Counted from the first letter of the stretch, positions 23,930-36,682 are shown. The stretch: 42,237 nucleotides of DNA from Pseudomonadota bacterium (GCA_020161335.1 JAIUOJ010000012.1:1-42237); one strand, 5' to 3'. Notes: generated from the sequence alone by a model not told the origin. Made by a program: numbers and translations.

Positions 23930-24937
23930 ATGATTACAAATTTGGAACAAGACGACGCCGCGGCCGTCGATTCAGCACGAATCCGGGCCGTCAGCGACGA
24001 CCGTGCCGGCAACCTCCGCCAGGCCACGGCGCTGGCCGACGCGCTGGCGTCCCCGAGGAGCGCTGCGGCGCCGGTGCTGACGCTCGCGCCGCGCGCGCCC
24101 TGGCGCTGGCTGGCGCCCCGGCGCTGGCCGGGAAGTGACGCGGCCTTCGGCGCGGACTTCGTGGCAGTCCTGCGCGCGCCGCCGCGGGTGGCGGTGGGCT
24201 GTGGCCGCCAGGCGGCGCTGGCAACGCGCCTGCTGCGGGCGGCCGGATCGCGCGTGGTGCAGGTGCTGGATCCGCGCCTCGACCCCGCGCACTGGGACCT
24301 GGTGGTCGCGCCGGAGCACGACGCCCTCGTGGGCGACAACGTGCTCACCCTGCTCGGCAGCGTGAACCCGGTCGACGACGCCTGGCTGGAGGCCGCGCGC
24401 GACGCGTTCCCCGCCTTCGCCGCCCTGCCGGCGCCGCGCACCGCGCTGCTGGTCGGCGCGCCGACGCCACGCGCGCCGTTCGATGCGGCGCGCTTCGATG
24501 CCTCCTGCGCGGGGCTCGCGGCTGGCTGCGCCGCGACCGGTGGCAGCGTGCTGGCGACGACGTCGCGACGCACGCCCGCGGCCCTGGTCGCGATCCTGCG
24601 CGATCGCTTCGCGCGCACCCCGGGCCTGGTCTGGAGCGGCGCCGCGGGTGACGGCGCCAATCCCTACGCGGGCCTGCTGGCCTGGGCGGACCGCATCGTG
24701 TGCACGCCCGACTCGGTGAACATGGTGTCCGAGGCCTGCGCCACTCGCGTACCGGTGTTCGTGTTCGAACCGCACGTGGCCAGTGGACGGCCGCGGCGCT
24801 TCCTCGACGCGCTGCTGGCCCGCGGCCGCATCCGCCCGGCCGATGCCGGGCTGGCGCCGTTCACCGCGGAACCGCTGCGGGAAACCGCGCGGATCGCGGC
24901 GGAGGTGCGTGCGCGGCTGGGATTGCCGGCGGCCTGA
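23930..24937 (+). CDS. ELM1-family (mito_fiss_Elm1) protein
   Basis: The 335-residue protein matches the family named after plant mitochondrial fission protein ELM1, common in proteobacteria and thought to have a GT-B-like fold. Features are SDDRAGNLRQATALADAL at the N terminus, VQVLDPRLDPAHWDLVVAPE, NVLTLLGSVNPV and the late TPDSVNMVSEACATRVPVFV motif. In bacteria the function is unproven; a link to cell-envelope glycan synthesis has been proposed on neighbourhood grounds. It converges with the EF-hand gene, with only four bases between stops. Confidence 0.83.
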   Translation: MITNLEQDDAAAVDSARIRAVSDDRAGNLRQATALADALASPRSAAAPVLTLAPRAPWRWLAPRRWPGSDAAFGADFVAVLRAPPRVAVGCGRQAALATRLLRAAGSRVVQVLDPRLDPAHWDLVVAPEHDALVGDNVLTLLGSVNPVDDAWLEAARDAFPAFAALPAPRTALLVGAPTPRAPFDAARFDASCAGLAAGCAATGGSVLATTSRRTPAALVAILRDRFARTPGLVWSGAAGDGANPYAGLLAWADRIVCTPDSVNMVSEACATRVPVFVFEPHVASGRPRRFLDALLARGRIRPADAGLAPFTAEPLRETARIAAEVRARLGLPAA

Positions 24938-24941
24938 CCGC

Positions 24942-25271
24942 TCAGCGCGGCGGCGCGGCGAGTTCGCGTGCGTCGAGGACGCCGTCGCGGTTCACGTCCT
25001 GGCGGCGGAAGCGCTCGGCCAGCCGCGCGAGGTGCGCTTCGCGGGTCAGCGCGGGGCCCTTGCCACCGGGCAGTTCATCGGGCGTCAGCACGCCGTCGCC
25101 ATTGCGGTCCATGCCGTCGAAGGCATAGCTCATCCAGGCCTGGTATTCGGCCAGCGACACGCGGCCATCGCCGTCGGTGTCCATCTTCGCGAGGTACTCG
25201 CCGGTGTGCGTGACCTGGGCGGAGGCCGCCGCAGGCAGCAGGAGGACGAGAAGCAGGCTCGGTCTGTTCAT
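24942..25271 (-). CDS. Secreted EF-hand calcium-binding protein
   Basis: This 109-residue protein starts MNRPSLLLVLLLPAAASAQV, a signal peptide cut after ASA. Three EF-hand loops follow: DTDGDGRVSLAEY (about 31-43), DRNGDGVLTPDEL (about 54-66) and DVNRDGVLDAREL (about 92-104). The loops have the acidic residues needed for calcium, the third with Asn and Asp in the usual places. It is probably periplasmic or secreted; the partner is unknown. The longer open frame upstream reads into the desaturase gene and is not used. Confidence 0.88.
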   Translation of the reverse strand: MNRPSLLLVLLLPAAASAQVTHTGEYLAKMDTDGDGRVSLAEYQAWMSYAFDGMDRNGDGVLTPDELPGGKGPALTREAHLARLAERFRRQDVNRDGVLDARELAAPPR

Positions 25272-25299
25272 GGCATTGCGATCGGCGCTGGCCCACACC

Positions 25300-25341
25300 C
25301 GGCGCTGCGCGCGCCCCTCTCCCGCAAGCGGGACAGGGGAC
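25300..25341. repeat. Single palindromic repeat unit after the desaturase gene
   Basis: CGCCCCTCTCCCGCAAGCGG then GACAGGGGAC forms a hairpin of the same family as the paired units, but no inverted partner is seen. It could end transcription of the desaturase gene. Confidence 0.6.
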
Positions 25342-25342
25342 T

Positions 25343-26551
25343 TCAGGCGCGCGCCGACTGCAGCGAATAGCCTTTCAGGCGCTCGGCGTACTCCTGCAGC
25401 GCGCGGTTGCCGCTGGCTTCGGCCTCGCGGCACCAGGCCTGCAGGTTGTGCAGTGCTTCGGCGGCGTTGCTGGTGCGCGTCTCGAGCACGGCGGCCAGTT
25501 TGCGGCGGTACTCCACCAGGGTGTGGATGCGCGGCCGCTGGGCCACCCATTGGCGCAGCTGTTCGCGCGCGTCGGGCTTGAGCCAGCGGCCGTCGTCCAC
25601 CAGACCCTTGCGCTGGTGGCGCGGCAGCAGCGCGCGCAGCTTCGCACCGGCGGCGCGCGCTTCCTCGCGCAGCGCCGGCGCCAGCACGTTGCGCTGGTAG
25701 TCGGTCATGGCCTGGAAGCGATGCGCCAGCAGCGCCTTCATGGTGTCGGTGTCGGGCACGTGGATGTTCGGGCGCACGTCGAGCGACGGCGCGACGCGCA
25801 GCACCTTCGCCAGCTTCACCTTCTCCAGGCCCTTGATCACCGCCCAGCCGATGTCGAACTCCCACTTGCGCAGCGCGAACTTGGCCGACGACGGGAAGGC
25901 ATGGTGGTTGTTGTGCAGCTCCTCGCCGCCGATCCACACGCCCCACGGCGAGAGGTTGGTGGCGGTGTCGGTGGTCTCGAAGTTGCGGTAGCCCCACCAG
26001 TGGCCGAGGCCGTTGACCACGCCTGCGGCCCAGAACGGGATCCATGCCATCTGCAGCGCCCAGATCGCGACGCCGGCGAAGCCGAACAGCGCGAAGCTGG
26101 CGAACAGCAGCACGGTCGGGCCCATCGTCGCGTGCGGGGTGTAGAGGTGGCGCTCGATCCAGTCGTCCGGCGCGCCCTTGCCGTACTGCTCGATGTCGCC
26201 GCGCATGCCGCGCGCCTCGCGGTACAGCTCCACGCCCTTCCAGAACACGGTGCGGATGCCCTTGTACATCGGGCTGTGCGGGTCTTCCTCGGTCTCGCAC
26301 TTGGCGTGGTGCTTGCGGTGGATGGCCACCCACTCGCGGGTGATCATCGACGTGGTCAGCCACGTCCAGAAGCGGAACACGTGGTTCAGCACCGGGTGGA
26401 AATCCACGCCGCGATGCGCCTGGCTGCGGTGCAGGTAGAGCGTGACCGAGAAGATCGTCAGCTGGGTCGCGACCAGGAAGTACAGCGCGAGCGACCAGAA
26501 GCCGAACTGCAGTAGGCCGCCGGCCAGGAAATCGAGCAGGGAAGCGGGCAT
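25343..26551 (-). CDS. Membrane fatty acid desaturase (delta-9 DesA-like)
   Basis: This di-iron membrane enzyme introduces a double bond into acyl chains, adjusting membrane fluidity. The three histidine boxes are HRSQAH, HRKHH and HNNHH. Four hydrophobic segments are visible, the first at FGFWSLALYFLVATQLTIF. The start MPASLLDFLAGGLLQFGFW at 26551 is typical; length is 402 residues. The helical C-terminal 120 residues (from about LAHRFQAMTDYQRNVLAPAL) match the extra cytosolic tail of Pseudomonas DesA-type desaturases. It is divergent from an orphan ABC ATPase gene. Confidence 0.92.
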   Translation of the reverse strand: MPASLLDFLAGGLLQFGFWSLALYFLVATQLTIFSVTLYLHRSQAHRGVDFHPVLNHVFRFWTWLTTSMITREWVAIHRKHHAKCETEEDPHSPMYKGIRTVFWKGVELYREARGMRGDIEQYGKGAPDDWIERHLYTPHATMGPTVLLFASFALFGFAGVAIWALQMAWIPFWAAGVVNGLGHWWGYRNFETTDTATNLSPWGVWIGGEELHNNHHAFPSSAKFALRKWEFDIGWAVIKGLEKVKLAKVLRVAPSLDVRPNIHVPDTDTMKALLAHRFQAMTDYQRNVLAPALREEARAAGAKLRALLPRHQRKGLVDDGRWLKPDAREQLRQWVAQRPRIHTLVEYRRKLAAVLETRTSNAAEALHNLQAWCREAEASGNRALQEYAERLKGYSLQSARA

Positions 26552-26659
26552 GGCGATGTCGGAAGAAGGTGAACCCCATGCATGATGGGGCCGAAGTCGC
26601 ATGATCGCCACCCCCTGCGCCTGCGTATGGTGTGACGCCTGTTCAGTCCCCGCCGCCCG

Positions 26660-27478
26660 ATGCCGACGATGCCCGACACCGCCCCGCCACCCCTGGTCGA
26701 ACTCGATGCCGCCAGCGTGCTGCGCGGCGACCGGCGCGCGCTCGACGGTGTCAGCCTGCGCCTGCCGCAGGGCCGACACACCGCCCTCCTCGGCCCCAAC
26801 GGCTGTGGCAAGTCGACCCTGCTGCAATTGGTCACGCGCCAGCTGTATCCGCTGGCGCACGACGACGGCCGGCCGGCGGTGCGCCTCCTCGGCGCGCACC
26901 TGTGGGACGTGCGCGAGATCCGCGCCCGCCTGGGCATCGTCACCGGCGCCATGCACGACGCCCTCGCCACGCTGCCGGAGCTGCAGGTCGAGGACGTGGT
27001 GCTGGGCGCGTTCGATGCCCGCCTGGCGCCGCTACCCGCGGGCGAGGCGACGCCGGCGATGCGGGCGCAGGCCGCCGCCGCGCTGGCGCGCGTGGAGGCC
27101 GGCCATCTCGCCGGTCGCGACTACGCCACGCTGTCCACCGGCGAGGCACGCCGGGTGCTGATCGCGCGCGCGCTGGTCCACGGCCCGTCCGCGCTGCTGC
27201 TGGACGAACCCACCACCGGGCTCGACCCGGTCGCGCGCCACCGCCTGCTGCAGTCGCTGCGCGTCCTCGCGCGCGAGGGCACCACCCTGCTGCTGGCCAC
27301 CCATCACCTGGAGGAGCTGGTGCCCGAGATCGGCCACGTGGTGCTGCTGCGTGCCGGGCGCGTGGTCGCCGACGGGCCGCGCGACGAGGTGCTCACCGCC
27401 GAGCGCCTGTCACAGGCGTTCGACGCGCCGCTGTCGCTGGACGCGCATGGCCGGGTCGCGCTGGCCGATCCCGACTGA
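26660..27478 (+). CDS. Orphan ABC transporter ATP-binding protein
   Basis: This 272-residue ABC ATPase has Walker [15 protein letters not shown] (about 43-56), the signature in altered form ([15 protein letters not shown] instead of LSGGQ), Walker [18 protein letters not shown], and the H-loop [13 protein letters not shown]-type signatures occur in ModF/YlmA-like ATPases. No permease or binding-protein gene is adjacent; mutM follows 57 bases downstream. The role may be non-transport or may use an unlinked permease. An alternative ATG lies nine bases downstream. Confidence 0.88.
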   Translation: MPTMPDTAPPPLVELDAASVLRGDRRALDGVSLRLPQGRHTALLGPNGCGKSTLLQLVTRQLYPLAHDDGRPAVRLLGAHLWDVREIRARLGIVTGAMHDALATLPELQVEDVVLGAFDARLAPLPAGEATPAMRAQAAAALARVEAGHLAGRDYATLSTGEARRVLIARALVHGPSALLLDEPTTGLDPVARHRLLQSLRVLAREGTTLLLATHHLEELVPEIGHVVLLRAGRVVADGPRDEVLTAERLSQAFDAPLSLDAHGRVALADPD

Positions 27479-27522
27479 ACGATCCCGACTGGATCCTCGA
27501 CGCCGGCACCCGCCGCGCCTGC

Positions 27523-27528
27523 GACAAT
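27523..27528 (+). promoter_or_regulatory. -10-like element next to the mutM start
   Basis: GACAAT ends six bases before the ATG at 27535, placing the expected transcript start at the start codon. Confidence 0.35.
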
Positions 27529-27534
27529 CCGCGC

Positions 27535-28362
27535 ATGCCTGAACTGCCCGAAGTCGAAACCACGCGCGCCGGCCTCGCGCCGCACGTCGAAGGCCGCCGC
27601 GTGCGGACCGTCACCCTGCGCCGGCCGGACCTGCGCTGGCCGATCCCCGACGAAATCGGCGACCTGCTTCCCGGCCGGAAGATCGAACGCGTGCGCCGCC
27701 GCGCGAAGTACCTGCTGCTGGACACCGACGCCGGCAGCGCGCTGCTGCACCTGGGCATGTCCGGCAGCCTGCGCGTGCTGCCGGCGGCCACCCCGGTGCG
27801 CGCGCACGACCATGTCGACATCGTGCTCGACGACGGCGGGCCGGATTCCGGGCGCGTGCTGCGCTTCAACGATCCACGCCGCTTCGGCTGCCTGCTGTGG
27901 CAGCCGGCCGGCACGACGCACGCGTTGCTGCGCGAGCTCGGCCCCGAACCGCTGTCGGACGACTTCGACGGCGACTACCTGTTCGCGCGCAGCCGCGGGC
28001 GCACGGCGCCGGTCAAGGCGTTCCTGATGGACCAGCGGGTGGTGGTGGGCGTGGGCAACATCTATGTCGCCGAGGCGCTGCATGCGGCCGGGGTGTCGCC
28101 GCTGCGCGAAGCCGGGCGGGTTTCGCGCGAGCGCTACGCGGCGCTGGCCGGCGAGATCCGCCGCATCCTCGACCACGCCATCCGCCGCGGCGGCACCACC
28201 CTGCGCGACTTCCTGGCGCCGGACGGCGCGCCGGGCTATTTCGAGCAGGAACTGGCCGCCTACGGCCGCGGCGGCGAACCCTGCCCGCGCTGCGGCCGCC
28301 CGCTCCGGCAGGCCCTGGTGGCCCAGCGCGCCACGGTCTGGTGCGGCCACTGCCAGCGCTGA
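27535..28362 (+). CDS. mutM: Formamidopyrimidine-DNA glycosylase
   Basis: MutM removes oxidised purines such as 8-oxoguanine and cuts the resulting site. The mature N terminus [13 protein letters not shown] supplies the catalytic proline and glutamate. The lysine of the beta-hairpin is in RAKYLLLDT, the helix-two-turn-helix is around [20 protein letters not shown], and the zinc finger is [10 protein letters not shown] with CGHCQR at the C terminus. Length (275 residues) is normal. A -10-like hexamer abuts the ATG. Confidence 0.97.
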   Translation: MPELPEVETTRAGLAPHVEGRRVRTVTLRRPDLRWPIPDEIGDLLPGRKIERVRRRAKYLLLDTDAGSALLHLGMSGSLRVLPAATPVRAHDHVDIVLDDGGPDSGRVLRFNDPRRFGCLLWQPAGTTHALLRELGPEPLSDDFDGDYLFARSRGRTAPVKAFLMDQRVVVGVGNIYVAEALHAAGVSPLREAGRVSRERYAALAGEIRRILDHAIRRGGTTLRDFLAPDGAPGYFEQELAAYGRGGEPCPRCGRPLRQALVAQRATVWCGHCQR

Positions 28363-28387
28363 GGCCCGGCGCGGCGGCCCTTCGCGG

Positions 28388-28393
28388 TATAGT
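28388..28393 (+). promoter_or_regulatory. -10-like element of the ECF sigma factor gene
   Basis: TATAGT lies 33 bases before the ATG at 28427. The -35 region is GC-rich and unclear. Confidence 0.35.
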
Positions 28394-28426
28394 CCGGGCG
28401 TTGCCCCGTCCACTTCCCCCGAGCGC

Positions 28427-28993
28427 ATGGCCGACAACGCCGACATCACCCTCTGGCTCGATGCCGCGCGCGGCGGCGATCGCCGTGCGCTCGACCAGGT
28501 GCTGGCCACGCTGTACCAGGAACTGCACACCATGGCGCGGCGGCAGCTGTCCGGCCAGATGGGGCAGACGCTCGACGCCACCGCGCTGGTCCACGAGGCC
28601 TACCTCAAGCTGATCGGCCGGCGCGAGATCCAGTTCGACGACCGCGCCCACTTCTTCGCCTACGCCGCGTCCGCGATGCGCAGCGTGGTGGTCGACTATG
28701 CCCGCCAGCGGCTGGCGCAGAAGCGCGGCGGCGACCTGCACCGCGTCACCGACCTGCCGCAGGACATCGAGGGCGGCCTGCGCCTGGACGACGACATGCT
28801 GGCGCTGGACGTGGCGCTGACCCGCCTGGCCAATGTCGACGCCCGGCTCGCGCACGTGGTGGAGCTGCGCTACTTCGGTGGCCTGTCCGAAGCCGAGATC
28901 GCCACCCTGCTCGGCCGCTCCGACCGCAGCATCCGCCGCGACTGGCAGAAGGCGCGGATGTTCCTGCTGGCGTCGCTGAAGCAGGATGACTGA
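28427..28993 (+). CDS. ECF sigma factor linked to a Ser/Thr kinase
   Basis: This 188-residue sigma-70 family factor has region 2 (residues about 12-90, including ALVHEAYLKLIGRREIQFDD and FFAYAASAMRSVVVDYARQR) and region 4 (ELRYFGGLSEAEIATLLGRS, then DRSIRRDWQKARMFL). It matches the class of ECF factors encoded beside protein kinases (ECF43-like) in xanthomonads and planctomycetes. There is no anti-sigma gene next to it. In known pairs the kinase phosphorylates the sigma factor to activate it, so the downstream kinase is its likely partner (inference from family). Confidence 0.9.
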   Translation: MADNADITLWLDAARGGDRRALDQVLATLYQELHTMARRQLSGQMGQTLDATALVHEAYLKLIGRREIQFDDRAHFFAYAASAMRSVVVDYARQRLAQKRGGDLHRVTDLPQDIEGGLRLDDDMLALDVALTRLANVDARLAHVVELRYFGGLSEAEIATLLGRSDRSIRRDWQKARMFLLASLKQDD

Positions 28994-29054
28994 GCCGGCG
29001 GCCGTGTCGCGCCGCGCGCCCGGCCTTGCCCGCCCCGCATCGCGGCGCCGGGAT

Positions 29055-29220
29055 GTGATCGTCATGGCACGCCCCGGGCAGTCCCGGCGCGCCTCGCCCC
29101 CACCCCTTGCCCTCCCCCGCGCAGCGGGGGAGGGGGAGTGATCGTCATGGCTCCCCCCGGGCAGTCCCGGTGCGCCTCGCCCCCACCCCTTGCCCTCCCC
29201 CGCGCAGCGGGGGAGGGGGA
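29055..29220. repeat. Two tandem 83-bp repeats between sigma factor and kinase genes
   Basis: Copies at 29055-29137 and 29138-29220 are nearly identical, and the first bases of a third (GTGATCGTC) follow at 29221. Each contains the palindrome CCTCCCCCGCGCAGCGGGGG and begins GTGATCGTC. The array occupies most of the 262-base gap and ends 35 bases before the kinase ATG. Confidence 0.9.
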
Positions 29221-29255
29221 GTGATCGTCGCGCTGCGCGCGACATCATTGGCTTT

Positions 29256-32150
<2,895 letters not shown>

Positions 32151-32716
32151 ACTCGGCGCGGCTGACCGACACGTAGCGCTCGTTGCCACCGATCTCGACC
32201 TGCGGCCCCTCGCTCACCGCGAAGCCGTTGTCGTCGACGCGCACGGTCATCGTCGCCTTGCTGCCGGTGTGGCAGATGGTCTTGATCTCGGCCAGTTCGT
32301 CCGCCCAGGCCAGCAGGTACTGGCTGCCCTCGAACAGTTCTCCGCGGAAGTCCGTGCGCAGGCCGTAGCACAGCACCGGGATGCGCAGCGCGTCGACCAC
32401 TTCGCTGAGCTGCCAGACCTGGGCCCTGGCGAGGAACTGCGCCTCGTCGACCAGCACGCAATCCAGGCGGCCGCGCGCGGCGATGTCGAGCCCGACCAGC
32501 ACTTCCAGGTCGTCCTCGCGATCGAAGGCCACGCCCTCGGCCTGCAGGCCGATGCGCGAGGCCACCGTGCCGCTGCCGGCGCGATGGTCGAGCCGCGGCG
32601 TCAGGATCAGCGTGCGCATCCCGCGCTCGCGATAGTTGTGCGCCGACTGCAGCAGCGTGGTGGTCTTCCCGGCGTTCATCGCCGAGTAGTAGAAATAGAG
32701 CTTGGCCATGCGCGGA

Positions 32717-32722
32717 AGTGTA
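32717..32722 (-). promoter_or_regulatory. -10-like element next to the tdk start
   Basis: On the minus strand TACACT is followed by seven bases and the tdk ATG, again implying little or no leader. Confidence 0.4.
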
Positions 32723-32790
32723 GCGCCGCGCCCGGCGGGCGGGCGCGTCCCGGCGGGCCCGCCGGCACCCTGCCGGGCTGTGCGGCCCTG

Positions 32791-32796
32791 TAGAAT
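32791..32796 (+). promoter_or_regulatory. -10-like element of rep
   Basis: TAGAAT lies 26 bases before the rep ATG in the short tdk-rep gap. Confidence 0.4.
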
Positions 32797-32822
32797 GCAC
32801 ACGCTCCATCCTGCCCGCCCGC

Positions 32823-34796
32823 ATGTCCCTCAACCCCCAGCAACGCGCCGCGGTCCTGCACTGCGAAGGCCCCCTGCTCGTGCTCGCCGGCGCCGGCAGC
32901 GGCAAGACGCGGGTGATCGTCGAGAAGATCGCGCACCTGATCCAGTCCGGCCGCTACCCGGCCAAGCGCATCGCCGCGATCACCTTCACCAACAAGGCCG
33001 CGAAGGAAATGCGCGAGCGCGTGGCCAAGCGCATCCGCGGCGATGGTGCCGAAGGCGTGCTCATCAGCACCTTCCACGCGCTTGGCCTGAAGATCCTGCA
33101 GGTCGAACACGAAAAGGCCGGCCTGCGCCGCGGCTTCTCGATCTTCGACAGCGACGACACGCAGGCGCAGCTGAAGGACCTGATGCCCGGTGCCAAGCCC
33201 GATGCCGTGCAGGCGATGCAGTCGCTGGTTTCCGGCATCAAGAACGCCGGGCTGTCGCCGGAACAGGCCGCGGAGGCCGCGCGCAGCGCGCGCGAGCATG
33301 AAGCCGCCTCGCTGTACGCGCGCTACCAGAAGCGCTTGTCCACGTTCAACGCGGTCGACTTCGACGACCTGATCCGGCTGCCGGTGCAACTGCTGGAAAC
33401 CGACATGGATGCCGCGCTGGGCTGGCGCGAGCGGATCGGGTACCTGCTGGTCGACGAATGCCAGGACACCAACGACGCGCAGTACCGCCTGCTGAAGGCG
33501 CTCGCCGGGGCGAAGGCGAACTTCACCTGCGTGGGCGACGACGACCAGAGCATCTACGCCTGGCGCGGCGCGAACCCGGAGAACCTGACGCAACTGGGCC
33601 AGGACTACCCGGGCCTCGTCGTGGTCAAGCTTGAGCAGAACTACCGCTGCTCCAACCGCGTGCTGCGCAGCGCCAACGCGCTGATCGCGCACAATCCGCA
33701 CGAGCACCCGAAGACGCTGTGGAGCGCGCAGGCCGACGGCGAGCGCATCCGCGTCTGGGAATGCCGCGACGCCGGCCACGAGGCGGAGCGCGTCGCCGGC
33801 GAGATCCAGTTCCAGCACACCCTGCACGACGCGCCCTGGAGCGAGTTCTGCATCCTGTTCCGCGGCAACCACCAGTCGCGCGCGCTGGAGAAGGCGCTGC
33901 AACTGCTGCGCATCCCCTACCACCTCAGCGGTGGCACCGCGTTCCTCGACCGCGGCGAAGTGAAGGACGCGCTGTCGTGGCTGCGCCTGGTCGCCAATCC
34001 CGACGACGATGCCGCGTTCCTGCGCGCGGTGCAGTCGCCCAGCCGCGGCATCGGCGCGACCACGCTGGCCAAGCTGGCCGAAATGGCGCAGCACGCCCGC
34101 CTGCCGCTGTCGCGCGCCGCCGAGTCGATGGGCCTGCTGAAGCAGCTGCAGCCGCGCGCCGCGAATGCGCTGGGCGCGTTCACCGACATCCTGCGCGGCC
34201 TGCGCAGCGATGCCGCGCACCTGCCGCCGAACGAGCTGGTGCGCAGGCTCAACGAGAGATCCGGCCTGCTCGCCGCGCTGCGCGAGCAGTGCAAGACCGA
34301 AGAACTGTTCCGCATCCGCCGTGGCAACCTCGACGAGCTCGCCGACTGGTTCGAAGGCGCGCGTGGGGCCGGCCCGGGCGACCTCGCCGCGCAACTCGCA
34401 TTGCTGTCGCATGCCGACAAGGGCGATCCCGGCAACCAGGTGCGACTGATGAGCCTGCATGCCGCGAAGGGCCTGGAGTTCCGCTTCGTGTTCATCGTCG
34501 GCATGGACGACAACACCCTGCCGCACGAGGCCAGCCTCGACGAAGGCCGCCTGGACGAGGAGCGCCGCCTGCTCTATGTCGGGATCACCCGCGCCAAGCA
34601 GCAGCTGTGGCTGTCGTATTCGCTGGAAGCACAGCGTTGGGGCGCAAAACTGCGGCTCGCGCCCAGCCGGTTCTTCGACGAGTTGCCGGCGGCGGAACTG
34701 CAGCGCGATGGCGCCGACCCGGTCGCCGACGCCGAGCGCAAGCAGGTGCGTGCCAGCGTCGGCTTCGCCGACATCCGCGCGCTGCTGGGCGACTGA
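32823..34796 (+). CDS. rep: ATP-dependent DNA helicase Rep
   Basis: Rep is a superfamily 1 3'-5' helicase that helps the replication fork past protein blocks. It opens [20 protein letters not shown] with Walker [10 protein letters not shown] (about 24-32), then motif Ia [16 protein letters not shown], Walker [15 protein letters not shown], motif [16 protein letters not shown], motif [13 protein letters not shown], motif [18 protein letters not shown] and motif [17 protein letters not shown]. At 657 residues it fits Rep rather than the longer UvrD. It is divergent from tdk. Confidence 0.95.
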   Translation: MSLNPQQRAAVLHCEGPLLVLAGAGSGKTRVIVEKIAHLIQSGRYPAKRIAAITFTNKAAKEMRERVAKRIRGDGAEGVLISTFHALGLKILQVEHEKAGLRRGFSIFDSDDTQAQLKDLMPGAKPDAVQAMQSLVSGIKNAGLSPEQAAEAARSAREHEAASLYARYQKRLSTFNAVDFDDLIRLPVQLLETDMDAALGWRERIGYLLVDECQDTNDAQYRLLKALAGAKANFTCVGDDDQSIYAWRGANPENLTQLGQDYPGLVVVKLEQNYRCSNRVLRSANALIAHNPHEHPKTLWSAQADGERIRVWECRDAGHEAERVAGEIQFQHTLHDAPWSEFCILFRGNHQSRALEKALQLLRIPYHLSGGTAFLDRGEVKDALSWLRLVANPDDDAAFLRAVQSPSRGIGATTLAKLAEMAQHARLPLSRAAESMGLLKQLQPRAANALGAFTDILRGLRSDAAHLPPNELVRRLNERSGLLAALREQCKTEELFRIRRGNLDELADWFEGARGAGPGDLAAQLALLSHADKGDPGNQVRLMSLHAAKGLEFRFVFIVGMDDNTLPHEASLDEGRLDEERRLLYVGITRAKQQLWLSYSLEAQRWGAKLRLAPSRFFDELPAAELQRDGADPVADAERKQVRASVGFADIRALLGD

Positions 34797-34808
34797 TCGC
34801 CCCGGGCG

Positions 34809-35471
34809 TCAGCCCGCCGCGCGCCCCTCGAGCGCCTGCAGCCGCTCGCGCAGCTGCGCGACCTCAGCCTCCAGCGCCACGATCCGCGCTTCGAGCGCGG
34901 CGCGCGCCGGGGCCGTCGCGGGTGCAGCGGCGTGCGCGGCGTCCCCATGCGCGGCCGCCGCGTCCACCTCGCCGCACAGCAGGTGCAGGTAGCGGTCCTC
35001 GCGTTGCCCGGAGGCGCGCGGCAGCTGTACGACCAGCGCCGGCACGTGCTGGGCAAGGCGATCCAGGTGGTGGCGCACGTCGTCGACATCGGCGAAGGCG
35101 TGCATGCGTTCGCTGCGCGCGTGCAGTTCGTGCACCGTCTGCGCACCGCGCAACAGCAACAGCCCGAGCAGCGCCACCTGCCCGCGCGTGAGGCTGAAGA
35201 AGGCCTCGGCGCGATGCTCGTAGCGCTCCGCGCGCGAGGAGAACACCTGCTTCGCCAGCCCCTTGCGCTCCAGCTGGCGCAAGGCGTGGTGCACGGTGCC
35301 GGCGTCCAGCGACAGCACCGGCTCGCGCGCCGTCTTCTGGTTGGCCGCGGCCTGCGCGGCGTTGATCGTGAGCGGATACTGATCCGGCGTGGTGGCCTGC
35401 TTCTCGATCAGGCAACCCAGCACGCGGGCTTCGGCCGCGGCCAGCGGCAGCGCGGGGGTTTCGGCATCCAT
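34809..35471 (-). CDS. YceH-family (DUF480) winged-helix protein
   Basis: This 220-residue protein has two winged-helix units: the first contains [20 protein letters not shown] and [20 protein letters not shown], the second [20 protein letters not shown]. The C terminus is an Ala-rich linker followed by a short coiled coil ([20 protein letters not shown]). The family is widespread in proteobacteria and has no firmly established role. The start at 35471 gives [20 protein letters not shown]. It converges with rep, with 12 bases between stops, and is divergent from an acid phosphatase gene. Confidence 0.9.
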   Translation of the reverse strand: MDAETPALPLAAAEARVLGCLIEKQATTPDQYPLTINAAQAAANQKTAREPVLSLDAGTVHHALRQLERKGLAKQVFSSRAERYEHRAEAFFSLTRGQVALLGLLLLRGAQTVHELHARSERMHAFADVDDVRHHLDRLAQHVPALVVQLPRASGQREDRYLHLLCGEVDAAAAHGDAAHAAAPATAPARAALEARIVALEAEVAQLRERLQALEGRAAG

Positions 35472-35543
35472 GGGCGGGTCCGGTCGGCGTGGCGGGCGCA
35501 CAGGATAGCCGCCGGCCCGCGACCATCCGCAACGCGGCTTCGC

Positions 35544-35549
35544 TACACT
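35544..35549 (+). promoter_or_regulatory. -10-like element of the acid phosphatase gene
   Basis: TACACT lies 30 bases before the ATG at 35580. Confidence 0.35.
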
Positions 35550-35579
35550 CCGGGGCCCGCATCCACGGAAGCACGCCGC

Positions 35580-36500
35580 ATGCGCGCGATCCCCGCCACC
35601 GCCCTGCTTGTCGCCGCACTGGCACTGGCCGCCTGCAAGCCCACGTCCTTCACCGCGCCGCAGGGCCCGGCCACCGCTGCGCCGGGCGCGCCGGCCACGG
35701 CCGCAAGCGCGGCGCCGCAGGGCGCCGACGACAACCTCAACGCAGTGCTGTGGATGCAGCGCTCGGCCGAGTACCAGGCCAACACGATCTCGCTGTACCG
35801 CGCCGCCGCCGACCACCTGGATGCGGCGCTGAAGGAGGCGAACTGGGACGCGCTGGTGCCGGCCGAGCGCGAACTGACCGCACCGCTCAAGGGCCTCAAG
35901 CCGGCGGTGATCATGGACATCGACGAAACCGTGCTCGACAACTCGCCCTACCAGGCGCGGCTGGTGGCCAACGGCACCGAATACGACGAGGTCACCTGGG
36001 ACCAGTGGGTCGCCGAGAAGAAGGCCAAGCCGCTGCCGGGCGTGCTCGAGTTCGCCAGGGCCGCCGACGCGAAGGGCGTCACCCTGCTCTACCTCTCCAA
36101 CCGCGCCGTGCACCTCAAGGACGCGACCATCGCCAACCTGCGCGCCGAAGGCCTGCCGGTGAAGGACGACAGCGTGTTCCTCGGCCTGGGCACCCATGTC
36201 GAGGGCTGCGAGCAGAACGGTTCGGAGAAGCTGTGCCGGCGCCGCCTCGCCGGCCGCGAGTACCGCGTCTTGATGCAGTTCGGCGACCAGCTCGGCGACT
36301 TCGTGGAAATCGTCGCCAACACGCCGGAGGCGCGCGCCGCGCTGCTGGCCGAGTACGACGACTGGTTCGGCGAACGCTGGTGGATGCTGGCCAATCCCAC
36401 CTACGGCTCCTGGGAGCCGGCCGTGTTCAACAACGCCTGGAGCGAACCGCGGGATGCGCGCCGCCGCCTGAAACGCGAAGCCTTGCACCAGGCGAACTAG
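35580..36500 (+). CDS. HAD-family acid phosphatase lipoprotein (class C / e(P4)-like)
   Basis: This 306-residue outer-surface phosphatase starts [20 protein letters not shown], with a lipobox LAAC (Cys about 19), followed by an Ala/Pro/Thr linker. The HAD nucleophile motif is [20 protein letters not shown] (DxDxT, about 117-121), with [14 protein letters not shown] as motif II and [10 protein letters not shown] as the acidic motif. Family members remove phosphate from nucleotides outside the inner membrane. The 3' neighbour is a short AT-rich region with a strong terminator. Confidence 0.92.
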   Translation: MRAIPATALLVAALALAACKPTSFTAPQGPATAAPGAPATAASAAPQGADDNLNAVLWMQRSAEYQANTISLYRAAADHLDAALKEANWDALVPAERELTAPLKGLKPAVIMDIDETVLDNSPYQARLVANGTEYDEVTWDQWVAEKKAKPLPGVLEFARAADAKGVTLLYLSNRAVHLKDATIANLRAEGLPVKDDSVFLGLGTHVEGCEQNGSEKLCRRRLAGREYRVLMQFGDQLGDFVEIVANTPEARAALLAEYDDWFGERWWMLANPTYGSWEPAVFNNAWSEPRDARRRLKREALHQAN

Positions 36501-36535
36501 TTGAATCAAATACTTACGAGATTGAAATTAAGGTG

Positions 36536-36564
36536 TTGCATTAGATTTCGGGCCGCGCTAGGCT
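36536..36564 (+). promoter_or_regulatory. Candidate promoter in the gap after the phosphatase gene
   Basis: TTGCAT (36536-36541) and TAGGCT (36559-36564) are 17 bases apart. An AT-rich stretch (36501-36535) lies upstream and a GC-rich start region follows, as in promoters of stable RNAs. It faces the hairpins at 36588-36636. Confidence 0.4.
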
Positions 36565-36570
36565 GGCGCC

Positions 36571-36636
36571 CGCCACAACACAAGTCCTCCGGCCACGCCG
36601 GATTCAACGGGAAACCAGCGGTTTCCCGTTTTTTTT
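36571..36636 (+). ncRNA. Candidate 66-nt small RNA
   Basis: Between the candidate promoter and a strong terminator lie an unpaired A/C-rich 5' end (CGCCACAACACAAGTCC), a hairpin TCCGGC-CAC-GCCGGA (36588-36602) and the terminator hairpin. The TCCTCC stretch (36585-36590) is complementary to ribosome-binding sites, as in C-rich xanthomonad small RNAs. The alternative is simply the terminator of the phosphatase mRNA. Confidence 0.35.
36606..36636 (+). terminator. Strong Rho-independent terminator
   Basis: The stem AACGGGAAACC (36606-36616), loop AGC and GGTTTCCCGTT (36620-36630) pair over 11 bases, followed by six more T residues. Confidence 0.9.
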
Positions 36637-36682
36637 GGGTGGGCCTCGCGCCCGTCCGGGACAGTTCCCGCCACAGGCCCGA

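Noticed and set aside
26574-26590. CCCCAT/ATGGGG dyad between desaturase and ABC genes as an operator
   Set aside because: A six-base arm is too short to support a specific claim, and it does not resemble the fatty-acid regulator sites I know.
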